From Eikenella corrodens (lineage in GTDB: Bacteria > Pseudomonadota > Gammaproteobacteria > Burkholderiales > Neisseriaceae): a DNA stretch of 64,000 nucleotides. The notes under the pieces were generated by a model. The model did not search any database and had not been told where the DNA came from. It worked only from the letters and a program-made list of their open reading frames with translations. The translations under genes and the position numbers were made by a program. Within the stretch, counting starts at the first letter, position 1. Every line of letters begins with the position of its first letter. The stretch is from the NCBI RefSeq assembly GCF_003990355.1, contig NZ_CP034670.1, forward strand, positions 1,674,001-1,738,000. Direction: 5' to 3'. Below, piece by piece: positions 15,055-23,130 of this stretch.

Positions 15055-16917
15055 ATGAAAAAAACCGTCTATCAACACAGCCTCCCCCTCCTCGCCGCCG
15101 GCCTGCTCGCCGCCTGCTCCAGCCAAACCGAAACCCCGGTCGAGCCCATCAATACAGACAGCAGCGCCGCCGCCATCCAACTGCCCGGCGGCGGCCGCAG
15201 CGATTCTGAAGAAAAAGTATTGGCCGACTACCAACTCTTCCAATCCGCCCAAGCCGCGCTCAAACAAGGCGATGCCGGCCAGGCCGCCCAATTCCTCGCC
15301 CAAGCCCAGCCCAGCGCCATGGCCAACAGCCTGCGCAACCAGTGGCTCAAACAGCTCGGCCGCAGTGGCCAATGGCAAGAGTTCGCCCGGCAATACGGCT
15401 ACCTGAAACCCGCCAACCGCGATAAGGAAACCCGCTGCTATGCCGCACTGGCCGGACAGGAAAACCAAAACGCCGCCCAAGAAGTGCTGGCCGAACTCGG
15501 CCGCCAGCCAGAAGGCTGTAACCGCCTGCTCGAACAGCTCGCCACGCAAGGCAGATTACCGGCCGATGCTGCTTGGCGGCGCGTGCGCGGCTTGCTGGCC
15601 AACAACCAAATCAGCGATGCCCGCCGCTTGGCCGCCGCCCTGGGCTCCCCCTTGCCCGAGCCGCTCACCAGCGCCACACCCGACAGCCAAGGCGGCCGTG
15701 AAGCCCTGTTGCACAGCGTAATCGGCCAAAATGCCCGCAAACAGGCCGATGCCGCCCAACGCCTACAAAGCCTCTCCGCCAGCCTCAGCCCGGCCCAAAC
15801 CGGCTTTGCCTGGGCCGTGCTCGGCCACCACTACGCGTTGAACCAACGCTTCCCTGCCGCGCTCGACGCCTTCAACCGCGCCGACCGAAGCCAGCTGGGC
15901 AAAGAACACTGGGAATGGTATGCCCGCAGCGCCCTGCGCCTCGGCCGCTGGAGCGATCTGCAAAACATCATCGAAGCCATGCCCGACACCCTGCGCGCCG
16001 ATCCCGCCTGGCAATACTGGCTTGCCCGCAGCCTGGCCGCCAACGGCGATTCCGCCCGAGCCCAGCAGTACTACCGCCAGGCCGCCGCCTCCGGCCGCAA
16101 CTTCTACGCCATGCTCGCCACCGAAGCCCTCGGCGGCCAAGTGAATACCCACAACACCGCCGCCGAACCCGGCAGCAGCCAAACCGGCCAAGTGGCCGCC
16201 GACGGCGCAATTTCCCGCGCCCTCAGCCTATTCCGCGCCTCCCAGCGCAGCGGCGATTGGGACATGCGCAAACAGGCGCAGGCCGAGTGGCGCTATGCCG
16301 TGGACGGCTTTAACGAACCCGCCCTGCTCGCCGCCGCCAAGCTCGCCCACGATACCGGCTTCTACGAGATGGGTATTTATGCCGCCGACAAGACCCACAG
16401 CCAAATCAACTACAACCTGCGCTATATCTCCCCCTTCCGCGACAGCGTTACCCGCTACGCCGCCCAAGCCAATATCGACCCCGCCTGGGCCTACGGCATC
16501 ATCCGCCAGGAGAGCCGCTTCATGATCGGCGTGCGCTCCCGCGTGGGCGCCACCGGCCTGATGCAGGTGATGCCCGCCACCGCCCGCGAAATTGCCGGCA
16601 AAATCGGCATGGATCCTGCCGAACTACACACCATCGAAGGCAACATCCGCATGGGCATTTGGTATCTGGGCGACGGCCGCAACCGCCTGGGCAGCGAAGT
16701 GCTCGCCACCGCCGGCTACAACGCCGGCCCCGGCCGCGCCCGCAACTGGCAGGCCGCCACCGCGCTCGAAGGCGCAGTGTATGCCGAAACCATCCCGTTT
16801 GACGAAACCCGCGACTACGTCAAACGCGTCATGGCCAACACCACCTACTACGCCAGCCTGCTGGGCGAGCCGAACACCTCCCTCACCCGCCGCCTGGGCA
16901 CCATCCCCGCACGCTGA
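15055..16917 (+). CDS. ltgA: Lytic murein transglycosylase (LtgA/Slt70-type lipoprotein)
   Basis: 620 residues, close to neisserial LtgA (616). It cleaves peptidoglycan to release 1,6-anhydro-muropeptides. A lipoprotein signal LLAAGLLAACSS places Cys at about residue 21. A long superhelical TPR-like U and L region follows. The SLT domain has the catalytic Glu486 in GIIRQESRF and the motifs GATGLMQVMPATA and GYNAGPGRARNW. It would sit on the inner face of the outer membrane. It stands alone and is followed by a stem-loop terminator. Confidence 0.92.
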   Translation: MKKTVYQHSLPLLAAGLLAACSSQTETPVEPINTDSSAAAIQLPGGGRSDSEEKVLADYQLFQSAQAALKQGDAGQAAQFLAQAQPSAMANSLRNQWLKQLGRSGQWQEFARQYGYLKPANRDKETRCYAALAGQENQNAAQEVLAELGRQPEGCNRLLEQLATQGRLPADAAWRRVRGLLANNQISDARRLAAALGSPLPEPLTSATPDSQGGREALLHSVIGQNARKQADAAQRLQSLSASLSPAQTGFAWAVLGHHYALNQRFPAALDAFNRADRSQLGKEHWEWYARSALRLGRWSDLQNIIEAMPDTLRADPAWQYWLARSLAANGDSARAQQYYRQAAASGRNFYAMLATEALGGQVNTHNTAAEPGSSQTGQVAADGAISRALSLFRASQRSGDWDMRKQAQAEWRYAVDGFNEPALLAAAKLAHDTGFYEMGIYAADKTHSQINYNLRYISPFRDSVTRYAAQANIDPAWAYGIIRQESRFMIGVRSRVGATGLMQVMPATAREIAGKIGMDPAELHTIEGNIRMGIWYLGDGRNRLGSEVLATAGYNAGPGRARNWQAATALEGAVYAETIPFDETRDYVKRVMANTTYYASLLGEPNTSLTRRLGTIPAR

Positions 16918-16977
16918 CGAAACCTGCCGAACCGTTTTGCCGCTGAAGCAGCCAAGCGGAAGAGCGGATGGAATGAT

Positions 16978-17017
16978 AAAATCGCTGAAACCCCGCCTAA
17001 GGTTTTCAGCGATTTTT
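16978..17017 (+). terminator. Rho-independent terminator of ltgA
   Basis: AAATCGCTGAAAACC-type stem (AAATCGCTGAAACC / GGTTTTCAGCGATTT) around a short loop, followed by a T tract, 60 bases after the stop. A DUS pair at 17045-17088 follows as a second hairpin. Confidence 0.75.
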
Positions 17018-17044
17018 CCGGTATACGGCAAATGCCTCATCCAT

Positions 17045-17088
17045 TTTTCAGGTAGCCTTCTGCCATTGCATCATGGCTACCTGAAAAA
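17045..17088. repeat. Inverted AG-eikDUS pair
   Basis: TTTTTCAGGTAGCC and GGCTACCTGAAAAA in opposite orientation, separated by 16 bases, downstream of the ltgA terminator. Confidence 0.6.
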
Positions 17089-17205
17089 GGTTTCCGCACC
17101 GCCAAAGCCGGGCTTCTTAATAGTGGATTAATAATGCCAGGCGGCGAGCCGTAGGGCGTACAAGGCCATACGCCCAAGCTGGTCAATGCTGCAGCACGGC
17201 GATTT

Positions 17206-17309
17206 TATAGTGAATTAACAAAAACCTGTACAGCGTTGCCTCGCCTTACCGTACTATCTGTACTGTCTGCGGCTCGTCGCCTTGTCCTGATTTTTGTTAA
17301 TCCACTATA
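17206..17309. repeat. Correia-like element (copy 2)
   Basis: 104 bp from TATAGTGAATTAACAAAAAC to GTTAATCCACTATA, with the internal TACTGTCTGCGGCTCGTCGCC block. A degenerate half-copy lies just before it at 17122-17205. It lies about 55 bases upstream of hemD, so it may influence hemD transcription. Confidence 0.8.
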
Positions 17310-17365
17310 GTCCACCATACAAAGCGAAAACATCAAACCAACCATTCCCGACCCCATCTTCACCG

Positions 17366-18211
17366 ATGCACAACCCGCCTGCCTTGCTCATCATCCGCCC
17401 CGCCAACCGCATTCCCGCCGATGCCGCCCTGTGCCGCCGCACCGGCTGGCAGCCCGTGCCCTTCCCGCTCATCCATATTCAACCCGAAGCAAACGCGCTG
17501 GCCGGATTGCCCGCACAGTTGCAGCAGGCCGCAGCCGCCGTTTGGATCAGCCCCACCGCCGTGGAAACCGCCCTGCCGCTGCTTTCGGGTAGCCACTCCG
17601 CCACAAGCACCGGGCTACCTGAAAACGAACCGAGCAGCCTTCTGCCGAATACCCAATCCAATCTGCCCATTTTTTCAGGCAGCCTCATTGCCAGCCTGCC
17701 GCAACCGCAAATCGCCGTAGGCAGCGGCACGGCCAAAGCCTTGAGGCAGGCCGGGTTTGCCCACGTTGTTGCCCCCGACGGCGGCCACGACAGCGAAGCC
17801 GTGCTCGCCCTGCCCCTGTGGCGCACGCTGAACCCCGGCGCAAACATCTTGATCGTGCGCGGCGCACACGGCCGCAACCTGTTGCCCGAAAGCCTGTGCC
17901 AACGCGGCTTTCAGGTAGCCTGTGCCGATATTTACCAACGCCAGCCGCTCGCGCCCGATTGGGTGCTGTTTACCGCCGCACAGCCCGCCGCCGCGTGGAT
18001 TACTTCCGTCGAACAAGTGCGCCTGCTGTTTGCCGCGGCACCTGCAAGCCTAACCCGACAGCTGCAATCCTTGCTATACTTCGCCCATCATCCGCGCATT
18101 GCCGAGGCACTGAGCCAAGCCGGCGCGGCACGCATCCGCCTGCTCAGTTCGGCTGCAGAGCTGGAAAACGCTTTAATTGCCGAACGGCAACACCTCACTC
18201 AGGCTACCTGA
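17366..18211 (+). CDS. hemD: Uroporphyrinogen-III synthase
   Basis: 281 residues from the ATG at 17366 (MHNPPALLIIRPANRI). Frame continues upstream without a good start. HemD cyclises hydroxymethylbilane to uroporphyrinogen III. Family members are divergent. Support comes from the N-terminal LLIIRP, the VGSGTAKALRQAGF and ILIVRGAHGRNLLPE segments, and position before hemX and hemY. Four uptake-like 12-mers lie inside the coding region (17612, 17674, 17910 and a degenerate one at 17584). They encode LPEN, FSGSL and FQVA peptides, several in the poorly conserved linker, which makes the protein a little longer than usual. Confidence 0.88.
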   Translation: MHNPPALLIIRPANRIPADAALCRRTGWQPVPFPLIHIQPEANALAGLPAQLQQAAAAVWISPTAVETALPLLSGSHSATSTGLPENEPSSLLPNTQSNLPIFSGSLIASLPQPQIAVGSGTAKALRQAGFAHVVAPDGGHDSEAVLALPLWRTLNPGANILIVRGAHGRNLLPESLCQRGFQVACADIYQRQPLAPDWVLFTAAQPAAAWITSVEQVRLLFAAAPASLTRQLQSLLYFAHHPRIAEALSQAGAARIRLLSSAAELENALIAERQHLTQAT

Positions 18212-18293
18212 AAATTGAATTTCCAATGTGTGCAAACGCCGCACCGGCTTTCAGGTAGCCTCACAACCGATTGAATACTATGAAAGGAATAGC

Positions 18294-19541
18294 ATGAGCC
18301 AACCGGAAAACGAATCCGTACCCACCCCCCAGCCTCCCGCTCCCGCCCCGGCCAGCCCTGTTGCACCGGTGGTTGTTAAATCCGGCGGCAAAGGTTTGGG
18401 CACGTTTGCCCTCGTACTGGCCGTGCTCGGCCTGGGTGCCAGCGGCTTTTTGTTTGTGCAGGGACAAAACCTGCTCAAACGCCAGGAAATCCAGTTCGAT
18501 CAAAAAATCAATCAGGCTGCCTTGGGCGAATCGCAAAACGCCGCCCTGTTGGCCGATGCCGGCCGCAAGCTGCAAGACAACGAAGCCCTAATCAAGCAGC
18601 TGCAAAGCGATATGCAAACCCAGCAGGCCGAAGCCGCCGCCAACAACCGCGCCCTGCAAGAGCTGCTGAAAACCCGCAGCGACTGGGTGGTGGACGAAGC
18701 CGAGGCCGCACTCAACCTGGCCGGCCAGCAGCTGGTGATTGCCGACAACGTACCCGCCGCCGTGGCCGTGCTCGAAGGGATGGATGCCCGTTTGGCGCGT
18801 TTCGAGCAGCCGCAGCTGCTGCCTTTGAAACAGGCCGTTAGCGCCGACTTGGCCAAACTGCGCCAGCGCCCCTTCACCGACACCGCCAATGCCACGCTGC
18901 GCTTGAGCCGCCTGGAAGCCGCCGTAGGCGCACTGCCGCTCTTGGCCGATTCCAGCCTGCGCCCGCCGCAGGCCGCCGCACCCGCTGTCGTTTCGCCGAA
19001 TGATCCGTGGTGGCGCCAAGCCTGGAACCGCACCCTCGGCGGCCTCAAAGGCATGGTGGAAATCCGCCGCCTCAATAGCACCGATGCGCTCCTGATGTCG
19101 CCCGAACAGGCATTTTATGTGCGCGAAAACCTGCGCCTGCACCTGCTCTCCGCCCGCGTGGCTCTGATGCAGCGCCAAAACGACATCTACCAAAACGACC
19201 TGGCCGCCTCGGAAAACGCCGTGCGCCAATACTTTGACGCCGCCACTCCCGCTGCCCAATCCTGGCTGCGCGAAATTGCCCAGCTCAAAGCCATCCAGCC
19301 GGGTAGCGGCAACGTGGGCGACAGTCTCTCGGCCAGCCTGAAAGCCATCGCCGACTACCGCCAGCAGCGCCAAGGCGAAATGCTCGGCCAGCCTGAAACC
19401 GCTTCCGAAGCCGCCGCTTCGCAGCCTGCCGCGCCCGTTTCCGTGCCCGCGCCGGCCAGCCAGCCTACGCCGGCAGCCTCCGCCCCCGCGCTTCCTGCGC
19501 CGGCTCAGGCTTCCGCCGCTCGCAAGGGGATTGAATCATGA
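18294..19541 (+). CDS. hemX: HemX family membrane protein
   Basis: 415 residues. A Pro/Ala-rich N-terminus is followed by one transmembrane segment (LGTFALVLAVLGLGASGFLF, about residues 37-56), then a coiled-coil periplasmic part and a Pro/Ala-rich tail. HemX is often annotated as a uroporphyrinogen-III C-methyltransferase, but it lacks the SAM methyltransferase fold and its role in haem synthesis is not settled. GAAAGGAATAGC precedes the ATG. The stop overlaps the hemY start (ATGA). Confidence 0.88.
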   Translation: MSQPENESVPTPQPPAPAPASPVAPVVVKSGGKGLGTFALVLAVLGLGASGFLFVQGQNLLKRQEIQFDQKINQAALGESQNAALLADAGRKLQDNEALIKQLQSDMQTQQAEAAANNRALQELLKTRSDWVVDEAEAALNLAGQQLVIADNVPAAVAVLEGMDARLARFEQPQLLPLKQAVSADLAKLRQRPFTDTANATLRLSRLEAAVGALPLLADSSLRPPQAAAPAVVSPNDPWWRQAWNRTLGGLKGMVEIRRLNSTDALLMSPEQAFYVRENLRLHLLSARVALMQRQNDIYQNDLAASENAVRQYFDAATPAAQSWLREIAQLKAIQPGSGNVGDSLSASLKAIADYRQQRQGEMLGQPETASEAAASQPAAPVSVPAPASQPTPAASAPALPAPAQASAARKGIES

Positions 19542-20758
19542 AAGGCCTGATTTGGATTATTGTGCTGTTTGCCGCCGCCGTCGGCCTCACCATTGTTGCG
19601 CAGCATTACAGCGGCAACGTGTATATCGTTATCGATCAAACCCAAACCCAGATTGCGGTCAACCTGCATTTGTTTGTGGGCGCCATGATCGTGTTCGTGG
19701 TGCTGCTTTATCTGCTGCTGCGCCTGATTAACGGCATCATCAACATTCCCGGCCGCATGCGCCGCTTCGGCCGCAGCCGCCAGGCACATCATGCCGAAAT
19801 CGCGCTCAACAAAGCCGGCCTCGCCTACTTCGAAGGCAAATTCCAACACGCCGAGCAAGAAGCCGCCAAAGTGCTGGAAAACAAAGAAGCCGGCCACAAC
19901 CGCACTCTCGCCCTGATGCTCGCCGTGCACAGTGCCGACCAAATGGGCGACGATGCCAAGCGCGAAGGCTACCTGAAAGAAATCGCCCAGCTGCCGCATA
20001 AAGCCCAGCTCTCGCGCCACCTGCTCGAAGCCGAATCCGCGCTCAACCGGCAGGACTATCCCGCCGCCGAAGCCGCCCTAGCCGCCGCTGCCGCCATCAA
20101 CCCCAAGCTCACCCGCCTGGTGCGCCTGCAGCTGCGCTATATGTTCGAGCAAAACAACCCCCTAGAAGTGCTCGACCGCGTCGCCAAGCTGGAAAAAGCT
20201 TCCGCCCTCAACGCCGCCGAAGCCGCCCAATACCGCGAATGGGCCTGGCGCGAACTCCTCGCCCTCGCCACCGACTATCCCGCGCTTAAAGCCTGCCTCG
20301 GCCGCATTCCCAAAGAAATGCAGGAAGGCGAACTCTGCGCCCCGATTGCCGAAAAAATGCTGCAAATCGGCCAGTATCCCCGCGTGGTGAAATGGGTGAA
20401 AACCCACTATCCCAAACACCGCAACGCCCGGCTCCTGCCGCCCATGATTGAAGCCGCCCGCTACCTGAGCCCGCGCGAACAGCAGAAAATCATGGACACC
20501 GTGGAAGGCTGGCTGCACGACGCCCCGCAAGATGCCGCCCTGCTGCTGCATCTCGGCCAAATGGCCTACGCCAAACAACTGTGGGGCAAAGCCCAAGGCT
20601 ACCTCGAAGCCAGCCTGCAAGCCCAAGCCACCCCGCAGGCACGCCTGGTGCTGGCCAAAGTGTTTGACGAAATGGACAAACCCGAGCAGGCCGAGCAGCA
20701 ACGCCAGCTGGTGCTGACTGAAATCACCCCGGAAGACGACGAAACCGCCGCCGAATAG
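19538..20758 (+). CDS. hemY: HemY, TPR haem-biosynthesis-associated protein
   Basis: 406 residues. Two N-terminal membrane helices (WIIVLFAAAVGLTIVA and LFVGAMIVFVVLLYLLLRLI) are followed by the HemY N-domain and TPR-like helices (AEIALNKAGLAYFEGKFQHA). This is the proteobacterial HemY of the hemCDXY cluster, not the protoporphyrinogen oxidase of Bacillus. It is translationally coupled to hemX. An in-frame uptake sequence encodes GYLKE. Confidence 0.9.
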   Translation: MKGLIWIIVLFAAAVGLTIVAQHYSGNVYIVIDQTQTQIAVNLHLFVGAMIVFVVLLYLLLRLINGIINIPGRMRRFGRSRQAHHAEIALNKAGLAYFEGKFQHAEQEAAKVLENKEAGHNRTLALMLAVHSADQMGDDAKREGYLKEIAQLPHKAQLSRHLLEAESALNRQDYPAAEAALAAAAAINPKLTRLVRLQLRYMFEQNNPLEVLDRVAKLEKASALNAAEAAQYREWAWRELLALATDYPALKACLGRIPKEMQEGELCAPIAEKMLQIGQYPRVVKWVKTHYPKHRNARLLPPMIEAARYLSPREQQKIMDTVEGWLHDAPQDAALLLHLGQMAYAKQLWGKAQGYLEASLQAQATPQARLVLAKVFDEMDKPEQAEQQRQLVLTEITPEDDETAAE

Positions 20759-20772
20759 AGGCATACGGCAAA

Positions 20773-20829
20773 AAGGCTACCTGAAAATAAGCTGCGCAGA
20801 AATTGCAAAGCTCGTTTCAGGTAGCCTTT
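20773..20829 (+). terminator. DUS-pair terminator of hemDXY
   Basis: AAAGGCTACCTGAAA and TTTCAGGTAGCCTTT separated by about 25 bases and followed by T-rich sequence, 15 bases after the hemY stop. Confidence 0.6.
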
Positions 20830-20897
20830 CTAGTTTAGATTTAATCCGCTATACCTATTCGTGCCAACTTATCCTGTCGCTGCTAACCAGGAAATTA

Positions 20898-21003
20898 TAT
20901 AGTGGATTAAATTTAAACCAGTACAGCGTTGTCTCGCCTTGCCGTAACGTGTGTACTGTCTGCGGCTCGCCGCCTTGTCCTGATTTAAATTTGATCCACT
21001 ATA
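20898..21003. repeat. Correia-like element (copy 3)
   Basis: 106 bp with ends TATAGTGGATTAAATTTAAA and TTTAAATTTGATCCACTATA and the core CTGTCTGCGGCTCGCCGCC. It lies between the convergent genes hemY and glmS. Confidence 0.85.
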
Positions 21004-21057
21004 CCTTTACCACTAGTTGGTACAGCCATCCCAACCCAACTTATATTTACCCCAAAC

Positions 21058-21099
21058 CAAAGGCTACCTGAAAGCCCAAAACTTTCAGGTAGCCTTTTT
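21058..21099. terminator. Bidirectional DUS-pair terminator between hemY and glmS
   Basis: AAAGGCTACCTGAAAG and CTTTCAGGTAGCCTTTTT around an 8-base loop, 15 bases beyond the glmS stop. It would act chiefly on glmS (minus strand), and T/A tracts stand on both sides. Confidence 0.7.
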
Positions 21100-21113
21100 C
21101 CATTCCAGCCGCG

Positions 21114-22955
21114 CTATTCCACTGTTACCGATTTAGCCAGATTACGCGGTTTGTCCACATCCGTGCCGCGCACTAAGGCGGCGTGGTAGGCCAAAAGCTG
21201 TACGGGGATGGTGTGCACAATCGGCGAGAGCACGCCCACGTGGCGCGGGGTGCGGATGATGTGCACATTGGTGCTGGGCTGGAAGTTGCTGTCCAAATCG
21301 GTAAACACAAACAACTCGCCGCCGCGCGCACCCACTTCCTGCATATTGGCCTTCACTTTATCCAGCAGGCTGTCGTTCGGCGCAATCACCACCACGGGCA
21401 TATTCGCATCCACCAGCGCCAAGGGGCCGTGTTTGAGCTCGCCGGCGGGGTATGCTTCGGCGTGGATATAGGTGATTTCTTTCAGTTTCAGCGCGCCTTC
21501 CAAGGCCACGGGATAGTGGATGCCTCGCCCTAAAAACAGGGCGCTGTTTTTCTCGGCGAATTTGTGCGCCCAGGCGGCAATCTGCGGCTCGAGGTTGAGC
21601 GCGTGTTGGATGCTGCCGGGCAGCTGGCGCAACTCTTCCATATAAGACTGCGTCTGCTGCTCGGAAACGTGGCCGCGCATTTTGCCCAGGGTAACCGCCA
21701 GCCCGAACAACACCACCAGCTGGGTGGTAAAGGCTTTGGTGGAAGCTACGCCGATTTCCACGCCGGCGCGAGTGTAGAGCACCAGTTCGCTCTCGCGCGG
21801 CAGAGCCGATTCCATCACGTTGCACACGGAAAGGCTGTGCTTCTGCCCCAGCGATTGTGCGTATTTCAGGGCTTCCATGGTGTCCAGCGTTTCGCCGGAC
21901 TGGGATACGGTAATCACCAGCTGGTCGGGGCTGGCAATCACGTCGCGGTAGCGGTATTCGCTGGCGATTTCCACATCGGTCGGCACCCTGCCGATGGCTT
22001 CCAGCCAGTATTTGGCGGTGAGCGCGGCGTAGTAGGAAGTGCCGCAGGCCAAGATTTTGATGCTGCGGATATGCTCGAACACTTCCCGCGCTTTGGCACC
22101 GAAGTTTTCCGGCTCGAAGCCGCCGCCGAGGAAGACTTCGGCGGTGTCGGCAATTGCCTTGGGCTGTTCGTGAATTTCCTTCTGCATGAAGTGGCTGTAG
22201 GGGCCCAGCTCCAGCGAGGTGAGCGACAGCTCGGACACGCGTACTTCGCGTTTGGCTTCCTGCCCGCTGCGATCGACGAGGCGGCGGATGCCTTCGCTGC
22301 CCAATTCGGCAATGTCGCCGTCTTGCAGATACACAATGCGGCGCGTGAAAGCCACCACGGCAGAAACGTCTGATGCGGCAAAGGTTTCGCCCTCGCCCAA
22401 GGCCACCAGCAGCGGGCAGCCCATGCGTGCCACCACCAATTCTGCCGGTTTATCCTGCGCCATCACGGCAATGGCATACGCGCCGTGGAAACGCGCACAA
22501 GCAGTTTGCACGGCGGCAAACAGCTGATGCCCGTTGGCGGTGTACTCGTGGTGTACGCTGTGGGCAATCACTTCCGTATCGGTTTGCGATTCAAACACAT
22601 AACCCAAGCCTTGCAGGCGGGCACGCTCTTCTTCGAAATTTTCGATGATGCCGTTGTGCACCACCGCAATCAGGCTACCTGAAATATGCGGATGCGCATT
22701 GGGCTCGGTTACGCCGCCGTGCGTGGCCCAGCGGGTGTGGCCGATGCCTATGTGGCCGCACAGGCCGGCTGCCTTGGCTGCGTCTTCCATCAGCTGTACG
22801 CGACCCACGCGGCGCACGCGCTCGATCACGCCCTGCTCCGTGCCCACCGCGATACCGGAAGAATCATAGCCCCGATACTCCAGCCGCTTCAGGCCGTCGG
22901 TGAGGAAATCCACCACATTCTGCTTGGCGCGTACCGCGCCCACAATACCGCACAT
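21114..22955 (-). CDS. glmS: Glutamine-fructose-6-phosphate aminotransferase
   Basis: 613 residues, full length. It forms glucosamine-6-phosphate from fructose-6-phosphate and glutamine, the first step to UDP-GlcNAc for peptidoglycan and lipooligosaccharide. Cys2 (MCGIVGAV) is the glutaminase nucleophile. The two SIS isomerase domains follow (ILACGTSYYAAL; ALFLGRGIHYPVALEGALKL), and the end is PRNLAKSVTVE. AGAAGGACTTTGAA precedes the ATG. No ribozyme or regulatory leader was seen. Confidence 0.97.
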   Translation of the reverse strand: MCGIVGAVRAKQNVVDFLTDGLKRLEYRGYDSSGIAVGTEQGVIERVRRVGRVQLMEDAAKAAGLCGHIGIGHTRWATHGGVTEPNAHPHISGSLIAVVHNGIIENFEEERARLQGLGYVFESQTDTEVIAHSVHHEYTANGHQLFAAVQTACARFHGAYAIAVMAQDKPAELVVARMGCPLLVALGEGETFAASDVSAVVAFTRRIVYLQDGDIAELGSEGIRRLVDRSGQEAKREVRVSELSLTSLELGPYSHFMQKEIHEQPKAIADTAEVFLGGGFEPENFGAKAREVFEHIRSIKILACGTSYYAALTAKYWLEAIGRVPTDVEIASEYRYRDVIASPDQLVITVSQSGETLDTMEALKYAQSLGQKHSLSVCNVMESALPRESELVLYTRAGVEIGVASTKAFTTQLVVLFGLAVTLGKMRGHVSEQQTQSYMEELRQLPGSIQHALNLEPQIAAWAHKFAEKNSALFLGRGIHYPVALEGALKLKEITYIHAEAYPAGELKHGPLALVDANMPVVVIAPNDSLLDKVKANMQEVGARGGELFVFTDLDSNFQPSTNVHIIRTPRHVGVLSPIVHTIPVQLLAYHAALVRGTDVDKPRNLAKSVTVE

Positions 22956-23130
22956 TTCAAAGTCCTTCTATCTGTTGGGTTGCCAGCCGCCGAAGCGGCA
23001 AAAAATCGGGCAGATTATAGCAAACCAGGTTTCTACTGTTATTTTTGGGAAACAGGAAATTATTCCTAAAACGACAGCAGCATAAATACTTTCTTATTTC
23101 TATTGCCGATTTTAGCAAGAAGTTCTAAAT

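Noticed and set aside
22956..23130. Possible glmS ribozyme or leader control upstream of glmS
   Set aside because: The glmS ribozyme is known from Gram-positive leaders and no matching core is visible; only a short AT-rich spacer is present.
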